The position numbers and the translations under genes are program-made. This document shows positions 1 to 10,400 of a stretch of 64,000 nucleotides of DNA, piece after piece. Numbering within the stretch: the stretch's first letter is position 1; each line of letters opens with the position of its first letter. Source of the stretch: an uncultured Flaviramulus sp. Lineage in GTDB: Bacteria > Bacteroidota > Bacteroidia > Flavobacteriales > Flavobacteriaceae. The notes beneath the pieces were generated by a model, which saw nothing but the letters and a program-made list of their open reading frames with translations, searched no databases and had not been told where the DNA came from. Location of the stretch: contig CANLXL010000007.1 in the NCBI GenBank assembly GCA_947495125.1, forward strand, positions 1 through 64,000. The letters are read 5' to 3'.

Positions 1-1
1 A

Positions 2-52
2 CGTTTTACATACCCTGAATTTGTTGATGTTTTCATTACACTAAGGTTTTAG
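2..52 (+). CDS. Possible 3' end of an outer-membrane beta-barrel gene (partial)
   Basis: The frame from base 2 runs open for 16 codons and ends with TAG at 50-52. The predicted tail is YPEFVDVFITLRF followed by stop. Alternating hydrophobic residues with a terminal Phe are typical of the last strand of Bacteroidota outer-membrane barrels (the C-terminal beta-signal), and a strong terminator follows 38 bases later. Only 16 residues are visible and the other two forward frames also close early, so this is a weak inference; the stretch could equally be non-coding. Confidence 0.3.
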   Translation, partial: RFTYPEFVDVFITLRF

Positions 53-90
53 TGTATCGCTATTTCAGGACGGGACAATCTTAAAAAAGA

Positions 91-122
91 AAAAAACCCA
101 GCACACTCGTGCTGGGTTTTTT
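91..122. terminator. Bidirectional rho-independent terminator
   Basis: Perfect inverted repeat: A6 plus CCCAGCAC, loop ACTC, then GTGCTGGG plus T6. The A-run before and T-run after the stem let it act in both directions, ending the minus-strand Tricorn-like protease gene (stop at 161) and any plus-strand gene entering from the left. Confidence 0.85.
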
Positions 123-160
123 GCATAAAAAAGAATTGAACAATTTTTTGTCGTTTAATG

Positions 161-3100
161 CTATTGGTTTCCCTTTGCAGGGGTCGAATATTTTGGGTAA
201 TTGATAACTTTTTTAGAGCCAAGAGTTTTCATAAGTTCCTGCACTGCTCGTTCTAATTGAGGGTCTCTACCTTGAGATAGTGCTTTGGCATCTTGTCTTA
301 CTTCGATATCTGGAGCGACACCTTTATTTTCGGCGATCCATGTGTTGTTAATAGGATCAAAAACTGCGTTATCTGGTGCTGTTAGCGCACCGCCGTCAAT
401 TAAACTGTAATGTACTGAAGATTTAACCAAACCTCCCCATGTGCGCATTCCAATAAGTTTACCCGCCTTTTGTTGTCTAAAAACCCAGGGAAAGAAATCG
501 CCACCTGACCCTGCCAGTTCATTAACAAGTAGAACTTTCGGGCCCAGTATACCAGCAGGAAGCTTCATGGCTTTCCCATTAGGGACTTCGTTTGTTAAAC
601 CGGCCCTTAAACTACGTGTCATTAAATCTACCATATAATCATCTAACAGACCTCCGCCATTGAAGCGTTCATCAATTACGGCGCCTTCTTTATCTTGTTG
701 TGCAAAGTAGTAGCGATTGAATGATACGAACCCGGGACCACCGGTATTAGGAACCCAAACATAGCCTAATCTTCCATTAGATAACCTGTCAACCAATCGG
801 CGATTATCTTCAACCCAAGTACGTTGTCTTAATGAGTTTTCGCTGCGAATAGGTTTTACAACCTCATTCCATGAACCATCAAATTGTGGTTCTTTATTGA
901 TATGTAAGACCGTTTGTTTACCAACGGTGCCATCCAAAAATTCATAGATATTATGGTCTGTGGTGATTTTTTTTCCATTTATGGCAACAATGTAATGTCC
1001 CGGTTTTATATTTAATCCCGGAGCATCCAGTGGGCCAGTTAAGTTCGGATTCCAACTTTCGGATGTGTAAATGCGTTTTATTTTCCAATGATTACTATCT
1101 ACAATAATATCCGCTCCTAAAAGTCCAATTTTAGAAGGTTCCACATCAGGATAATCCCCGCCAAATACAAAGCTATGACCAACAGATAATTCACCGTTTA
1201 CCTGGTCGAGAATATAGCTTAAATCAGCTCTATGTTTAACAAAAGGTACTAATGGAGCATAACGTTTATAGACCACCTTCCAATCACGCCCATGTATATT
1301 CGGATCGTAAAAATAATCACGCTCATAACGCCAAGCCTCTTCAAACATTTGCTCCCATTCTGCAGATCTGTCGAGTTTCATTTGCAGATTGATCTTCATC
1401 GTTTTTCCATCTTTTCCTTTAGCACCACTTGCGCTAATAACTTTTCTACTACCATTCACTCTGGCAAACATGTGCTTTCTGTTTGTGGTTATTGTAACCT
1501 GACTTGCGCCCGTTAAAAATTCTTTAGCCTCTTTATCTTTTAAGCTAAATTTTTGTAGTGTCAACCCCCGGCTATCAGGCACACGCTCTCCTATAAATGC
1601 AGTGCCTTCCGGTCCGGCTATGATAAAACTATAATTCTTTGCAGGCATTGGAAGCGCTAAAGTGCGTCTTTTTAAACCTTCAAAATCTATCTTTATTTTT
1701 TTAGAAGCGTCTTTTTTCTTGTCATCAGATTTTTTATCATCTTTCTTGTCATCAGTTTCACCTTTGTCTTTCTTTTTTTTATCAGAATCATCTTCTTTTA
1801 TGTCTTCTTCATCGCTTTTCGGTTTGAAAGGGGAGTCGTCTTTAGCGTCTAAATTAACAACATAGGCGGCATAGACAGGATTGGCAGTCATGGAACTCGT
1901 ATTAGCCCATCCCGATCTTAAGGCAACATCGGTACTCGCCAAAAAGTATAGTTGTTTATGATTTAGATCCCAGGTAGGAGAAAAGGAGTCGGCAAAAGGA
2001 TCTGTAATTGCTTTTGTTTGGTTGTTATTTGCAGACCAGATATACAACTGTCTGAAATTATTACTTCCAGACTTTGAATATGCAATCCAGTTGGAATCCG
2101 GAGACCATTCCATTTTAATCGAGTTACGTTCTAAATTGTTTCCACCGGTATCTATAGTCTTTATACTTTTATTGTCAAGAGTCACTACTCTAAGCCTCAC
2201 ATCATCATCCACAAAAGCAATATGTTTTCCGTCTGGAGACCAAGAAGGATTCCAAGCCATTTTAGATTCGCCTATAGAAATACGCTTGTTTTTAGACATA
2301 CCATCTTGAGATGAAATGACAAGCGCATATCCTTTTCTATCTTCATCAGAAAACCATGCTATTTTATCCCCTTTAGGAGACCAAATCGGAGCGCGGTCTG
2401 CCACGCCCGAACTTTGCGTTATGTTTCTAGAATCTCCAAATTCTACTGGCACTGTAAATATCTCGCCTCTGGCTTCCATAATGGCACGTTTTCCGTTTGG
2501 TGACAGCGACGCCGAACGCGAAGCATCGGTAACCGTTTCCCATTTGGTCTCAGCCCAGGGGAAGTCCCCAACCACCTGAATTTCCAGTTGCGTGGATGTG
2601 TTGCTTTTAAGGTCTAATAGGTGCAAATATCCCGATCTTTCGTAAACTATAGTATCCTCATGTCCTGACAACCATTTAACATCATCACCCTTAAATGTTG
2701 TGACCTGCTTTATTGCCTTGGTTTTAGGATTGAAAGACCATATATTAGTCACTAAATCTCTGTCTGATAAAAAATAAATCAAATCTCCTAACCATATTGG
2801 CTGTGTATCGGTTGTGCTTTGGTTCGGTAATAATTCCTCATTTTGGGAGTCTAAATCCAAAATAATAAGTGGGGTGTTTTGGCCACCTCTATAAGCGCGC
2901 CATTCTGTATCCCAACGACTCATTTTGTCGATGATCATTTGTTTCCCATTTGGAGAAAATGAACCATCGTAACTCCATTGGGACGTCAGTAGTTTTGGAG
3001 CACCACCCTCTTTAGAAATTGTCCATAAACGGTTGTAAGGCCTTGGTGTGGTTTCCCTGGAACTTGCATAAAATATCTGTTTTCCATTATTAGTCCAGCC

Positions 3101-3433
3101 TCTAACAGATGCTCCGCTAGGATGCCAGGTTAAGCGCTTTGGTTCGCCGCCATTTATAGATACAATATATACAGCGTTTGAACCCGAACGATTAGAATTA
3201 AAAGCAATCCATTTACCGTCGGGCGAAAAATGAGGATTTGCTTCCACAGCTGCGGTACTGGTAATACGTTTAGCTTCGGATGTGTTCAATGGAGTTACCC
3301 AAATATCACCACCATAAGTATAAGTAAGGTGTGTATCGCTAATGTTTGGTTGCCGAAGAAGTCTTGTGCCCTGAGCTAGGGATAAACTTGAAATGAAAAT
3401 AAGGATAAAACTTAGATTAATGGATTGTTTCAT
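161..3433 (-). CDS. Tricorn-type S41 protease with beta-propeller and PDZ domains
   Basis: Large exported peptidase (1090 aa), probably periplasmic, degrading peptides. Residues 1-20 are a signal peptide ending SLAQ. Many PD40/TolB-like propeller repeats (SPDGKWIAF, SPKGDKIAW, SPDSNWIAY) fill about 30-540, matching the paired propellers of Tricorn. About 545-590 is a very charged Lys/Asp/Glu linker. A helical Tricorn C1-like region with the GHSF histidine lies near 690-770, a PDZ domain follows (about 780-860), and the S41 core closes the protein. The core has ERFNGGG and LAGSGGD, where Ser976 is the predicted nucleophile. The His and Ser positions expected of the family are present, so it should be active. 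ATG start directly precedes the signal peptide. It stands alone as a single gene with a terminator behind it. Confidence 0.9.
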   Translation of the reverse strand: MKQSINLSFILIFISSLSLAQGTRLLRQPNISDTHLTYTYGGDIWVTPLNTSEAKRITSTAAVEANPHFSPDGKWIAFNSNRSGSNAVYIVSINGGEPKRLTWHPSGASVRGWTNNGKQIFYASSRETTPRPYNRLWTISKEGGAPKLLTSQWSYDGSFSPNGKQMIIDKMSRWDTEWRAYRGGQNTPLIILDLDSQNEELLPNQSTTDTQPIWLGDLIYFLSDRDLVTNIWSFNPKTKAIKQVTTFKGDDVKWLSGHEDTIVYERSGYLHLLDLKSNTSTQLEIQVVGDFPWAETKWETVTDASRSASLSPNGKRAIMEARGEIFTVPVEFGDSRNITQSSGVADRAPIWSPKGDKIAWFSDEDRKGYALVISSQDGMSKNKRISIGESKMAWNPSWSPDGKHIAFVDDDVRLRVVTLDNKSIKTIDTGGNNLERNSIKMEWSPDSNWIAYSKSGSNNFRQLYIWSANNNQTKAITDPFADSFSPTWDLNHKQLYFLASTDVALRSGWANTSSMTANPVYAAYVVNLDAKDDSPFKPKSDEEDIKEDDSDKKKKDKGETDDKKDDKKSDDKKKDASKKIKIDFEGLKRRTLALPMPAKNYSFIIAGPEGTAFIGERVPDSRGLTLQKFSLKDKEAKEFLTGASQVTITTNRKHMFARVNGSRKVISASGAKGKDGKTMKINLQMKLDRSAEWEQMFEEAWRYERDYFYDPNIHGRDWKVVYKRYAPLVPFVKHRADLSYILDQVNGELSVGHSFVFGGDYPDVEPSKIGLLGADIIVDSNHWKIKRIYTSESWNPNLTGPLDAPGLNIKPGHYIVAINGKKITTDHNIYEFLDGTVGKQTVLHINKEPQFDGSWNEVVKPIRSENSLRQRTWVEDNRRLVDRLSNGRLGYVWVPNTGGPGFVSFNRYYFAQQDKEGAVIDERFNGGGLLDDYMVDLMTRSLRAGLTNEVPNGKAMKLPAGILGPKVLLVNELAGSGGDFFPWVFRQQKAGKLIGMRTWGGLVKSSVHYSLIDGGALTAPDNAVFDPINNTWIAENKGVAPDIEVRQDAKALSQGRDPQLERAVQELMKTLGSKKVINYPKYSTPAKGNQ

Positions 3434-3527
3434 TTTTTGATTGATTTAATGATGTATTAATATTTTCTTGTTATGTTTTAAAGTTAAACAAATTTTGTTC
3501 AAGTTCATTTTATATTAAATTTACGTG

Positions 3528-3740
3528 ATGAGTAAGCCAGTTACAGACCAAGAACTGCTTAATTTTGCTATGGATCATGTTGGGAAAAGGTTTAGAAGAG
3601 CATTTTTTAATTTAGACCGTCTCTTTAGCAGAAAGAATATTGCGATGCTTAAATGTTAAGCTTTTGTTTAGGTTGTCATTTTTTGTGAAAAAAAAGAAAA
3701 TGTTGATGTGCTTCGGGATGGCTTTGATATTCTAATTTAA
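3528..3740 (+). pseudogene. Decayed, internally deleted relative of the 125-aa gene at 12774
   Basis: From ATG 3528 the first 20 codons encode MSKPVTDQELLNFAMDHVGK, against MNKPLTEQELHNLAMNHVGK at 12774. By hand count that is 14/20 residues and 46/60 bases identical. After GGG AAA one extra A shifts the frame; removing it would read GKGLEEHFLI, matching GKDLEERGF, and then a stop. As it stands the frame gives a 43-residue product ending at 3659. Near 3696-3740 a frame reading VLRDGFDILI and stop may be the remnant of the C-terminus, which implies loss of roughly the middle two thirds; that part is less certain. No function is expected. Confidence 0.7.
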
Positions 3741-4204
3741 AATTCTAACTGATATTTTGGTTTATCATTTTCAAATTCAAAAAATTTTGAATAACCCATG
3801 ATGTTGCTTATACCGTCTAAATGACATAAAAATGAAATAACAGAACACAAGCCATTAAACAAAATATCTTTGTCCGTTGGATTGACGGGTTTTTTAGTTT
3901 TTCCATCAAGAGCTCCATTATAACCACAACCCTTTAAGAATTTCGATTCAATCTGTAAAAGCTCCTGAGGTGAATACCCATTAAATTTACGTCCTAAATT
4001 TTGATGAACAAGTCCAACATAATTTAATTTCAGTGAACCATGAATATTGGTTAAGTACTTCCAACTATCTGTATTATCTAAAATATTACCCACAGCACAA
4101 CTTTTGCAGCATTCAGGATGTAATTCATTATTATGAAATGCTACGTATAACTTTTTTAAAGCTGTTTCTAAACGTTGTGAGGTTTTCATAGCTGAAAATT
4201 TCAT
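3737..4204 (-). CDS. Conserved hypothetical protein with Cys-rich N-terminus
   Basis: A 155-residue soluble protein without signal peptide or membrane segment. The N-terminal part contains HPECCKSCAVGNI, a cluster of three cysteines that could bind metal or form disulfides. The rest is helical in appearance, with NLGRKFNGYSPQELLQIE and GLCSVISFLCHLDGI. I recognise the pattern as a conserved flavobacterial family of unknown function; relatives have sometimes carried respiratory-enzyme names that nothing here supports, since there is no flavin, NAD or ferredoxin motif. A second start, MKTSQRL, lies six residues in and is the more usual N-terminus. Its 3' end touches the decayed gene on the other strand. 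Confidence 0.7.
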   Translation of the reverse strand: MKFSAMKTSQRLETALKKLYVAFHNNELHPECCKSCAVGNILDNTDSWKYLTNIHGSLKLNYVGLVHQNLGRKFNGYSPQELLQIESKFLKGCGYNGALDGKTKKPVNPTDKDILFNGLCSVISFLCHLDGISNIMGYSKFFEFENDKPKYQLEF

Positions 4205-4392
4205 ATTAAGATACGAAAAGATTAATTACTTTAAATAAGAATCAATCTTAAATGTTTCAAAGGGAATGCGAAATGCATAGTGGAGGTTTTAATTAAAGAA
4301 GAGAAAAATATAGATTTAATTATTGTTATAATGGGGTTTTTAGGAGTTTATAAAGTTTGATAGTTCTAAATTTATTAGATTTAAATGATCAT

Positions 4393-4424
4393 AAAAAAAG
4401 CGAAACTAAATGGAAGTTCCGCTT
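4393..4424 (-). terminator. Terminator of the SusCD/MFS transcript
   Basis: On the minus strand a ten-position stem (AAGCGGAACT pairing with AGTTTCGCTT, one A-C mismatch) is followed directly by a run of T. It lies about 45 bases past the stop of the MFS gene and would end the FecR-SusC-SusD-MFS transcription unit. Confidence 0.7.
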
Positions 4425-4469
4425 CTTTCAAACTAATTCAAAAAATAATTAATCAACTCAAATATTCTC

Positions 4470-5858
4470 TTATAAATCTCCTTTTTCTTTTTTCCAGGTC
4501 ATAGTAACTAGCAGGATGCATAAAACAGCGGATAAGGCACAGGTAAAGTACATACCAAACCAACCAAATTTTTCGGTTACATAAGCTAGGCCTATACCAG
4601 AAAAAGTTGCTCCTACATATCCAAAAAAACCAGTCATACCACAAGCCCCGGAAATAGCTTCTTTTACGGTGACTCTGGATGCCTGAACTCCGCTGATTAA
4701 ATTTTGTGGACCATCAATTAAGAACCCAATTAGTAATAGGCTGATTCCAGTTATAAAAACGTTATCGGGTCCTGAGTAAAAATAGAAGCCCATAATACTT
4801 AAGGTTAATAAAACAAGATATATAACATTAATAGGAACACAGCGTCCATTCCAAAAACGATCTGCTAAATAACCCGCAACAATACCACCCGGAATTCCTG
4901 CCAAAGGCATCAGTGTCCAAAATATAGCAACACTGACTTGGTTAATACCCTTAACATCATATAAAAATTTAGTAGACCAATCTAAGGTGCCAAATCTAAT
5001 TATGTAGATGAACATATTAGCAAAGCTTAGAATCCACATATATTTATTTGTAAGGATGTATTTTTTTAATATTTGCCAATGTGTATAGCTGCTTTCTCTT
5101 AGTTCAACTACAGGTTTATCGTTCTTAAAATCTTCAATTCCCGGAAGACCTAATGATACAGGACGGTCTCGCAATGTTATATATAGGAATATGGCGGTTA
5201 TACACCCTATAATTCCTGGAACATAAAAGATTGCTTCCCATCCTAGTACCCCTTTATTATATAAATTAATAATTCCGGCAACTAAAAGTCCAACCCCAAA
5301 GGTGCCTGCTGTATGAGAGGACGACAGTATGGTCCATTTCGTGGCCCTTTCTTTAGGTGAAAACCAATGAACCAGCCCTTTGGCAATAGGTGGGAATCCC
5401 ATGGATTGAAAAGCACCATTAAGCCCCCAAAAAAGAACTATTAAATATAGACTGTTTAGATATCCGATAAACAAATGAATAAGGGATGCTAAGAAGAGTC
5501 CAATAGCCATGAATGTTCTAATATTTGCTCTATCAGCAAATAGCCCGCTAATAAATTTTCCGATGCCATAAACGATATAAAAAGCACTACTTAGTATTCC
5601 CAATTCCATTAAATCTATATCCAGTTTGTCACTAATTAGAGGTAATGCCGGAGAAATATTTTTCCTTGTAAAATAAAAAATAGTATAACCTATATACATA
5701 CCAATAAACATGCGCCACCTCCAGTGTTTATATTTTTTAGGAATCAATTCATTAGACACCTTTTTTTTTGATGGTTTGACCTGCCTTAAAGAAGGTAGTT
5801 TTTTAAATAGCATATATGGTGTTTTGAAGGACATATGTACCCTGAGAGGAATACACAT
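4470..5858 (-). CDS. MFS permease of the organophosphate:phosphate antiporter family (GlpT/UhpT/UhpC-like)
   Basis: Inner-membrane transporter of about 462 residues with twelve predicted hydrophobic segments. GYTIFYFTRKNISPALP in TM1 and the spacing FGVGLL, GIPGGIVAGYLADRFW match the GlpT/UhpT/UhpC branch, which exchanges phosphorylated compounds such as glycerol-3-phosphate or hexose phosphates for phosphate. The basic N-terminal tail of about 45 residues is longer than usual. The start is ambiguous: TTG at 5864, ATG at 5858 (used here) and ATG at 5834 are all in frame. It lies 49 bases behind susD, so it probably moves the product imported by SusCD across the inner membrane; the substrate is inferred only from family. 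Confidence 0.85.
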   Translation of the reverse strand: MCIPLRVHMSFKTPYMLFKKLPSLRQVKPSKKKVSNELIPKKYKHWRWRMFIGMYIGYTIFYFTRKNISPALPLISDKLDIDLMELGILSSAFYIVYGIGKFISGLFADRANIRTFMAIGLFLASLIHLFIGYLNSLYLIVLFWGLNGAFQSMGFPPIAKGLVHWFSPKERATKWTILSSSHTAGTFGVGLLVAGIINLYNKGVLGWEAIFYVPGIIGCITAIFLYITLRDRPVSLGLPGIEDFKNDKPVVELRESSYTHWQILKKYILTNKYMWILSFANMFIYIIRFGTLDWSTKFLYDVKGINQVSVAIFWTLMPLAGIPGGIVAGYLADRFWNGRCVPINVIYLVLLTLSIMGFYFYSGPDNVFITGISLLLIGFLIDGPQNLISGVQASRVTVKEAISGACGMTGFFGYVGATFSGIGLAYVTEKFGWFGMYFTCALSAVLCILLVTMTWKKEKGDL

Positions 5859-5907
5859 GTCCAATTAAGTTAATAATAAAAATAGTTGAAGTTTTAGCTA
5901 ATGTAGT

Positions 5908-7446
5908 TTACCAGCCTTCGTTTTGTTGAATGGTTCCTTCACTTGTGCTTATTACTAAAGGGGGAATTGGCCAAACATGATTGGTGCTGGCATCAAAGTG
6001 TGGTCTTGCCGGCCATACTTCCTCTACTGTAAATGGTGAATTTGGATCTGTTTTATCCGAGTGTATTCTTCCATGCAATGCACTTGGAACGACAGAAGCG
6101 GCATCTCCCCATCTTACCAAATCTTCATAGCGACCAAATAATTCACCTGCAAACTCAGCTCTTCGTTCATATTTTAAATCTGCTATTGTAGCTCCGGATA
6201 AGGGATTTAAACCAGCACGTTCTCTTACCAAATTTAAAGACATATCTCCATTTTGTCCTTGCATGATCAATGCTTCTGCTTTCATTAATAAAACATGAGA
6301 ATACCTTAATAAAGGAAGATTAAGGTCGGTTGTAGGATGGTCTCCGTTGCCATTTAAATGTTGTGCATCTGGATAGCTATATGGCTCCATATATTTGTTA
6401 AACTGAAACCCTGTCCAATTTATGGTTGACCAATATTGTCTTGTTTCTCCGAAGTAAGTAAAGGTGTCTCCAAATTTTAGTATGGTAGCTTCTCTTCTGG
6501 TATCTCCTGAAGTGTACGACTCATATAATTCTAAGGTAGGCGCAAAATAACCCCAGCCATTATATTTTCCCCAGCCTTTGTTTTCAAGTGAAGCTCCCGG
6601 AAAAATACTGCCTCCATTTTTATTACTGGGTACAGACCATAAATACTCTTGTCCCCAGTTATTTGCAATAATGAATGCATCTTTAAAATTGGACTCTAAA
6701 GCATTTTTCCCAGAGTTAATAACGGCATCACAAGCTTCTACAACCTTAGCCCAAGAACTGGAATCGTATTGCGCATTGTGTAAATGAGTTCTGGCCAAAT
6801 AGCCGTAAGCCGCGTTTTTATGAGGTTTGCCATAATCATTTTGATTTATTTGATCAAAGTAAGGCAATAGCTCGGCAGCTTTGGTAAAACTAGCAGCAGC
6901 AAATGTATAACTTTCGCTCACATGGGCTGGTCTTTCAATAAAAAATGTTGTTGTGTTCTCATCTACAATCGGAATACCCGCCCTGCTATCACCATAAATT
7001 ACAGATAGTTGAAAATAGGCCAAACCCCTCATAAAATAAGCTTGCCCTAACGCAAAGTTCTTGAGATCCTGATTAATCTCCATCTCCGTAACGTTGTTGA
7101 TAATATCGTTAGCTCTTTTAACAACAATAAAATGTTTGGACCAAATATCTCTTGTGTACGAACCAGAGCCATCCGTGTAAAAGTTCTTGATATCTTCAAT
7201 TTGTCCTTTAGATTTACCAACAATAAAATCGTCACTGGGAATTAAAGAATACAAATGCATACCACGACCATAAGTGCCTTGGAAATCATTCATAATGTAT
7301 AGTCCGTTTGTTGCAGCCGTTACATCTGCTTCTGTCTTCCAAAAAGTTGCTAAAGTAGGAGCTCCTTCTGGTTGAAGTTCTAAAAAGTCTGAATCACATC
7401 CTGTTAAGATGAATAGCGTTAATGCTATACCGATAATATTTTTCAT
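5908..7446 (-). CDS. SusD/RagB-family outer-membrane nutrient-binding lipoprotein
   Basis: 512 residues. The signal peptide ends at a lipobox, LTGC, so Cys17 should be lipidated. After it comes the family start ELQPEGAPTLATFWKTEADV and the TPR-like helical core. The C-terminal region holds LPLLRYSHVLLMKAEAL and YERRAEFAGE, both hallmark SusD segments, and the protein ends HVWPIPPLVISTSEGTIQQN. It would sit on the lid of the SusC pore encoded 12 bases upstream and bind substrate at the cell surface. Length is normal for the family. No glycoside hydrolase, lyase or sulfatase lies nearby, so the ligand is not predictable. Confidence 0.95.
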   Translation of the reverse strand: MKNIIGIALTLFILTGCDSDFLELQPEGAPTLATFWKTEADVTAATNGLYIMNDFQGTYGRGMHLYSLIPSDDFIVGKSKGQIEDIKNFYTDGSGSYTRDIWSKHFIVVKRANDIINNVTEMEINQDLKNFALGQAYFMRGLAYFQLSVIYGDSRAGIPIVDENTTTFFIERPAHVSESYTFAAASFTKAAELLPYFDQINQNDYGKPHKNAAYGYLARTHLHNAQYDSSSWAKVVEACDAVINSGKNALESNFKDAFIIANNWGQEYLWSVPSNKNGGSIFPGASLENKGWGKYNGWGYFAPTLELYESYTSGDTRREATILKFGDTFTYFGETRQYWSTINWTGFQFNKYMEPYSYPDAQHLNGNGDHPTTDLNLPLLRYSHVLLMKAEALIMQGQNGDMSLNLVRERAGLNPLSGATIADLKYERRAEFAGELFGRYEDLVRWGDAASVVPSALHGRIHSDKTDPNSPFTVEEVWPARPHFDASTNHVWPIPPLVISTSEGTIQQNEGW

Positions 7447-7458
7447 GTCTTATTTTTT

Positions 7459-10400
7459 TTAAAATGATAAATTAACACCAAGAGTAAATACTCTACTTAC
7501 TGGGTATTGACCACCATCAATGCCTTTATTTGATACTTCAGGATCTAGTCCTGAATAGTTCGTTATTGTGAATAGATTCTGTGCAGATATGTAAGTTCTT
7601 AAACGGCTATAAAATTTCGATTCGGGAAATGTATAACCTATTGTAAAATTCTTTAATCTTAAATAATCTGTGCTTTCTAGCCAGAAATCTGAGGGTCTTA
7701 AATTGTTATTAGGGTCGTTGTTTGATAGTCTAAAGTTTGAAGCACTTGTATTCCCTGAGTGCCAAGTGTCTATCGCATCTGCAGATAAGTTTGCACCGGC
7801 AACAGAAGTTTGGGCAGGATATACCGTAGTGATCTTAAATCCGTTATAGGCTTTCGATCCGCTTACACCTTGAAAAAATAAGGAAAGGTCAAAATTTTTA
7901 TAGTTGAAATTAGCATTTAAGCCGTATGTGAAATCCGGGAATGCACTTCCTTTATAAACTTTATCATCCCCATTTATTTCTCCATCGCCATTTTGGTCTT
8001 TAAACTTTAAATCACCTGCGACAGCATTTGGGTGTGCCAAATCTTCAGTAGCTTCGGCATCCGATTGAAAAATACCGTCGGTTTCTAACAAGTAAAATGA
8101 AAAAAGCGGCTCTCCAACAACAGATTCTATTGGAAAATGTGTTGCCACTTGCGTAAAGTCTAAAATATTATTTATACCATTTCCTAAAGCGACTAATTCA
8201 TTATCAATTTTCGAAATGTTTCCGGAAATATTATAGGTGAAATCACCTTCATACTTTTGATAGGTTAAAGATAGCTCAATACCTTTATTACGAACTTGTC
8301 CGGCATTTACAAAAGGGGCGTTACCAACACCGGCTAGCGAACTAATTGGTAAAGGTAAAATGAGATCTTTAGTGTCTTTTATAAAATAATCGGCCGCTAG
8401 GGTCAATCTACTATCAAATAAAGAAAGGTCGGCTCCAAAATTCAATTGTTCGGTAGTTTCCCATACGATATCCGGATTTGAAATACCATCAAGCGCAAAT
8501 CCGCTCACAAAATTTGAAACTCCTAAAATTACTTGTGTTTCTGATAGTGGCACATTGGTTGGATAATTACTTAATGAAGAAATATTACCTATTCTACCCC
8601 AGCTTGTTCTTAATTTAAAATTGTTAATTGTTTTGCTATCATTTAAAAATTCTTCTTCAGATAATTTCCAAGCTAACGCCACGGAAGGGAAAGTTCCCCA
8701 TCGATTTTCTTTTGATAGCTTCGAAGTCCCATCTCGTCTAACACTAGCAGTTAATAAGTATTTATCATCGAAAGCATAATTAACTCTTGCGAAATATGAG
8801 GTTAACCTGTTTTCTTCTTTTAAACTAACAGGTTTATCAAAAAGTGTTGCGTTTACTAAAAACAATGAACTTGGGTCTTCACTTGGCAGATCTCTTCCAA
8901 TTATCGAGAATAACTCTCTCGAAAAGCTTTGTAATGTATAACCACCAAGTAACGTAACGTTATGAATGTCTTTAAATGTTTTATTATAGGTCACCGTATT
9001 TTCAAGAGACCAGTCTTCTTGGTTTATATCTGCAATTTGCAAACTATTCGTCGTTTTTTGAGTTTTTGAAACTTCCGGAACTCTAGGGTCAAATTCCTTA
9101 AATTTTTCTGTTTTTAAATTAATACCGAAGCTTGATTTAAGCTTCAACCCTTCTATTGGAGAATAATCGAAATATATATTACCAAACAAATCTGATTTGG
9201 GATTATCGATATCAATTCTTTTTAAGGTTGAAACAGGATGTATAGTTAGCCCATATCCGGCATTTGGCATATCAGAGTAGTTTCCGTTTTCATCATAAAC
9301 TGCCAGGTGAGGAGGCGCTTTAATGGCTTGAGCAATGATGCCGTTATAGTTAGTTTCTCCGTTAGAAGCTTGTGTTCCTGTAAAAGCACTATTCCCATTG
9401 GTACTGATGTAAGAAATGTTTTCCCCAATTTTAAGCTTATCACTAACTCTAAATTCCGATTTAAATCGAAGACTGAGTCTACTAGCTTCGGTATTAAGGA
9501 GCGTGCCTTCTCTTTTATTATAACCGATAGAAGATGAAAACACGTATTTTTCAGTACCTCCTCTCACACCAATGTCATAGTTTTGAATAATGCCAGTTTG
9601 GAAAATTTCATTTACCCAATTGGTTCGAGTAATTTGGCCATCAGGGTTCAATGTGGCATCATGAACGGGATCTCTTGATACACCTGAATTATCTGCTGCA
9701 ATGTTATAGTATTCGGCTTGCTGTGCAGCATTTAAAGCTTTAGGCTTATTCCAAACGCTTTGGGCACCGGTATAAGCGTTAAAATCAAATTTTAGTTCTC
9801 CGTTTTTACCTTTCTTTGTGGTCACTAAAACCACGCCACCAGCAGCTCTTACACCATAGATTGCTGTAGCTGAGGCATCTTTTAGTATAGACATCGTTTC
9901 TATATCAAAAGGATTTAAAGGACCACCGTAATAAGGAACACCATCCACAATCCATAATGGAGATTCATCCGAGGTGGTTCCAACACCTCTAATTCTGACT
10001 TTTGGAATACTGGTTGGGTCACCACCATCACTAATTACAGTAACACCGGGAACATTTCCTTGAAGCGCTTCTTCTGTGTTGGTAACCGATCTGTCATTAA
10101 TGTTTTTAACACTCGTAATTGCGCCAGTTAGATCTTTTTTAGCAACAGAACCATATCCAACGAGTACAACTTCATCTAATTCTGAAGCATCAGCCAATAA
10201 AACTATAGCGATGTCTACATCATCATCATCATCATCATCATCATCATTTATGGTGACTTCTTGAGAGGTAAACCCAATGTATGAAATAACAAGTGTTACA
10301 TTATTATCTTCAATCTGTAAGGTAAATTTACCATCAAAATCTGTTGTAGTGCCGGAAGACGTTCCTTTTATAATAATCGTTGCTCCCGGTAAAGGCTGCC

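Noticed and set aside
1662-1865. Open frame antisense to the Lys/Asp-rich linker of the protease
   Set aside because: Its Ser/Phe/Leu-rich translation is the mirror of GAT/AAA-type codons in the linker; no signal peptide or homology pattern, and it lies wholly within a well-supported gene.
3737-4204. NADH-quinone reductase subunit F label for the 155-aa protein
   Set aside because: No NAD, FAD or ferredoxin-type motif and far too short for NqrF; kept as conserved hypothetical.
10218-10247. CAT repeat as a CRISPR-like or mobile-element repeat
   Set aside because: Uniform three-base units without spacers, fully inside the susC coding frame: a microsatellite.
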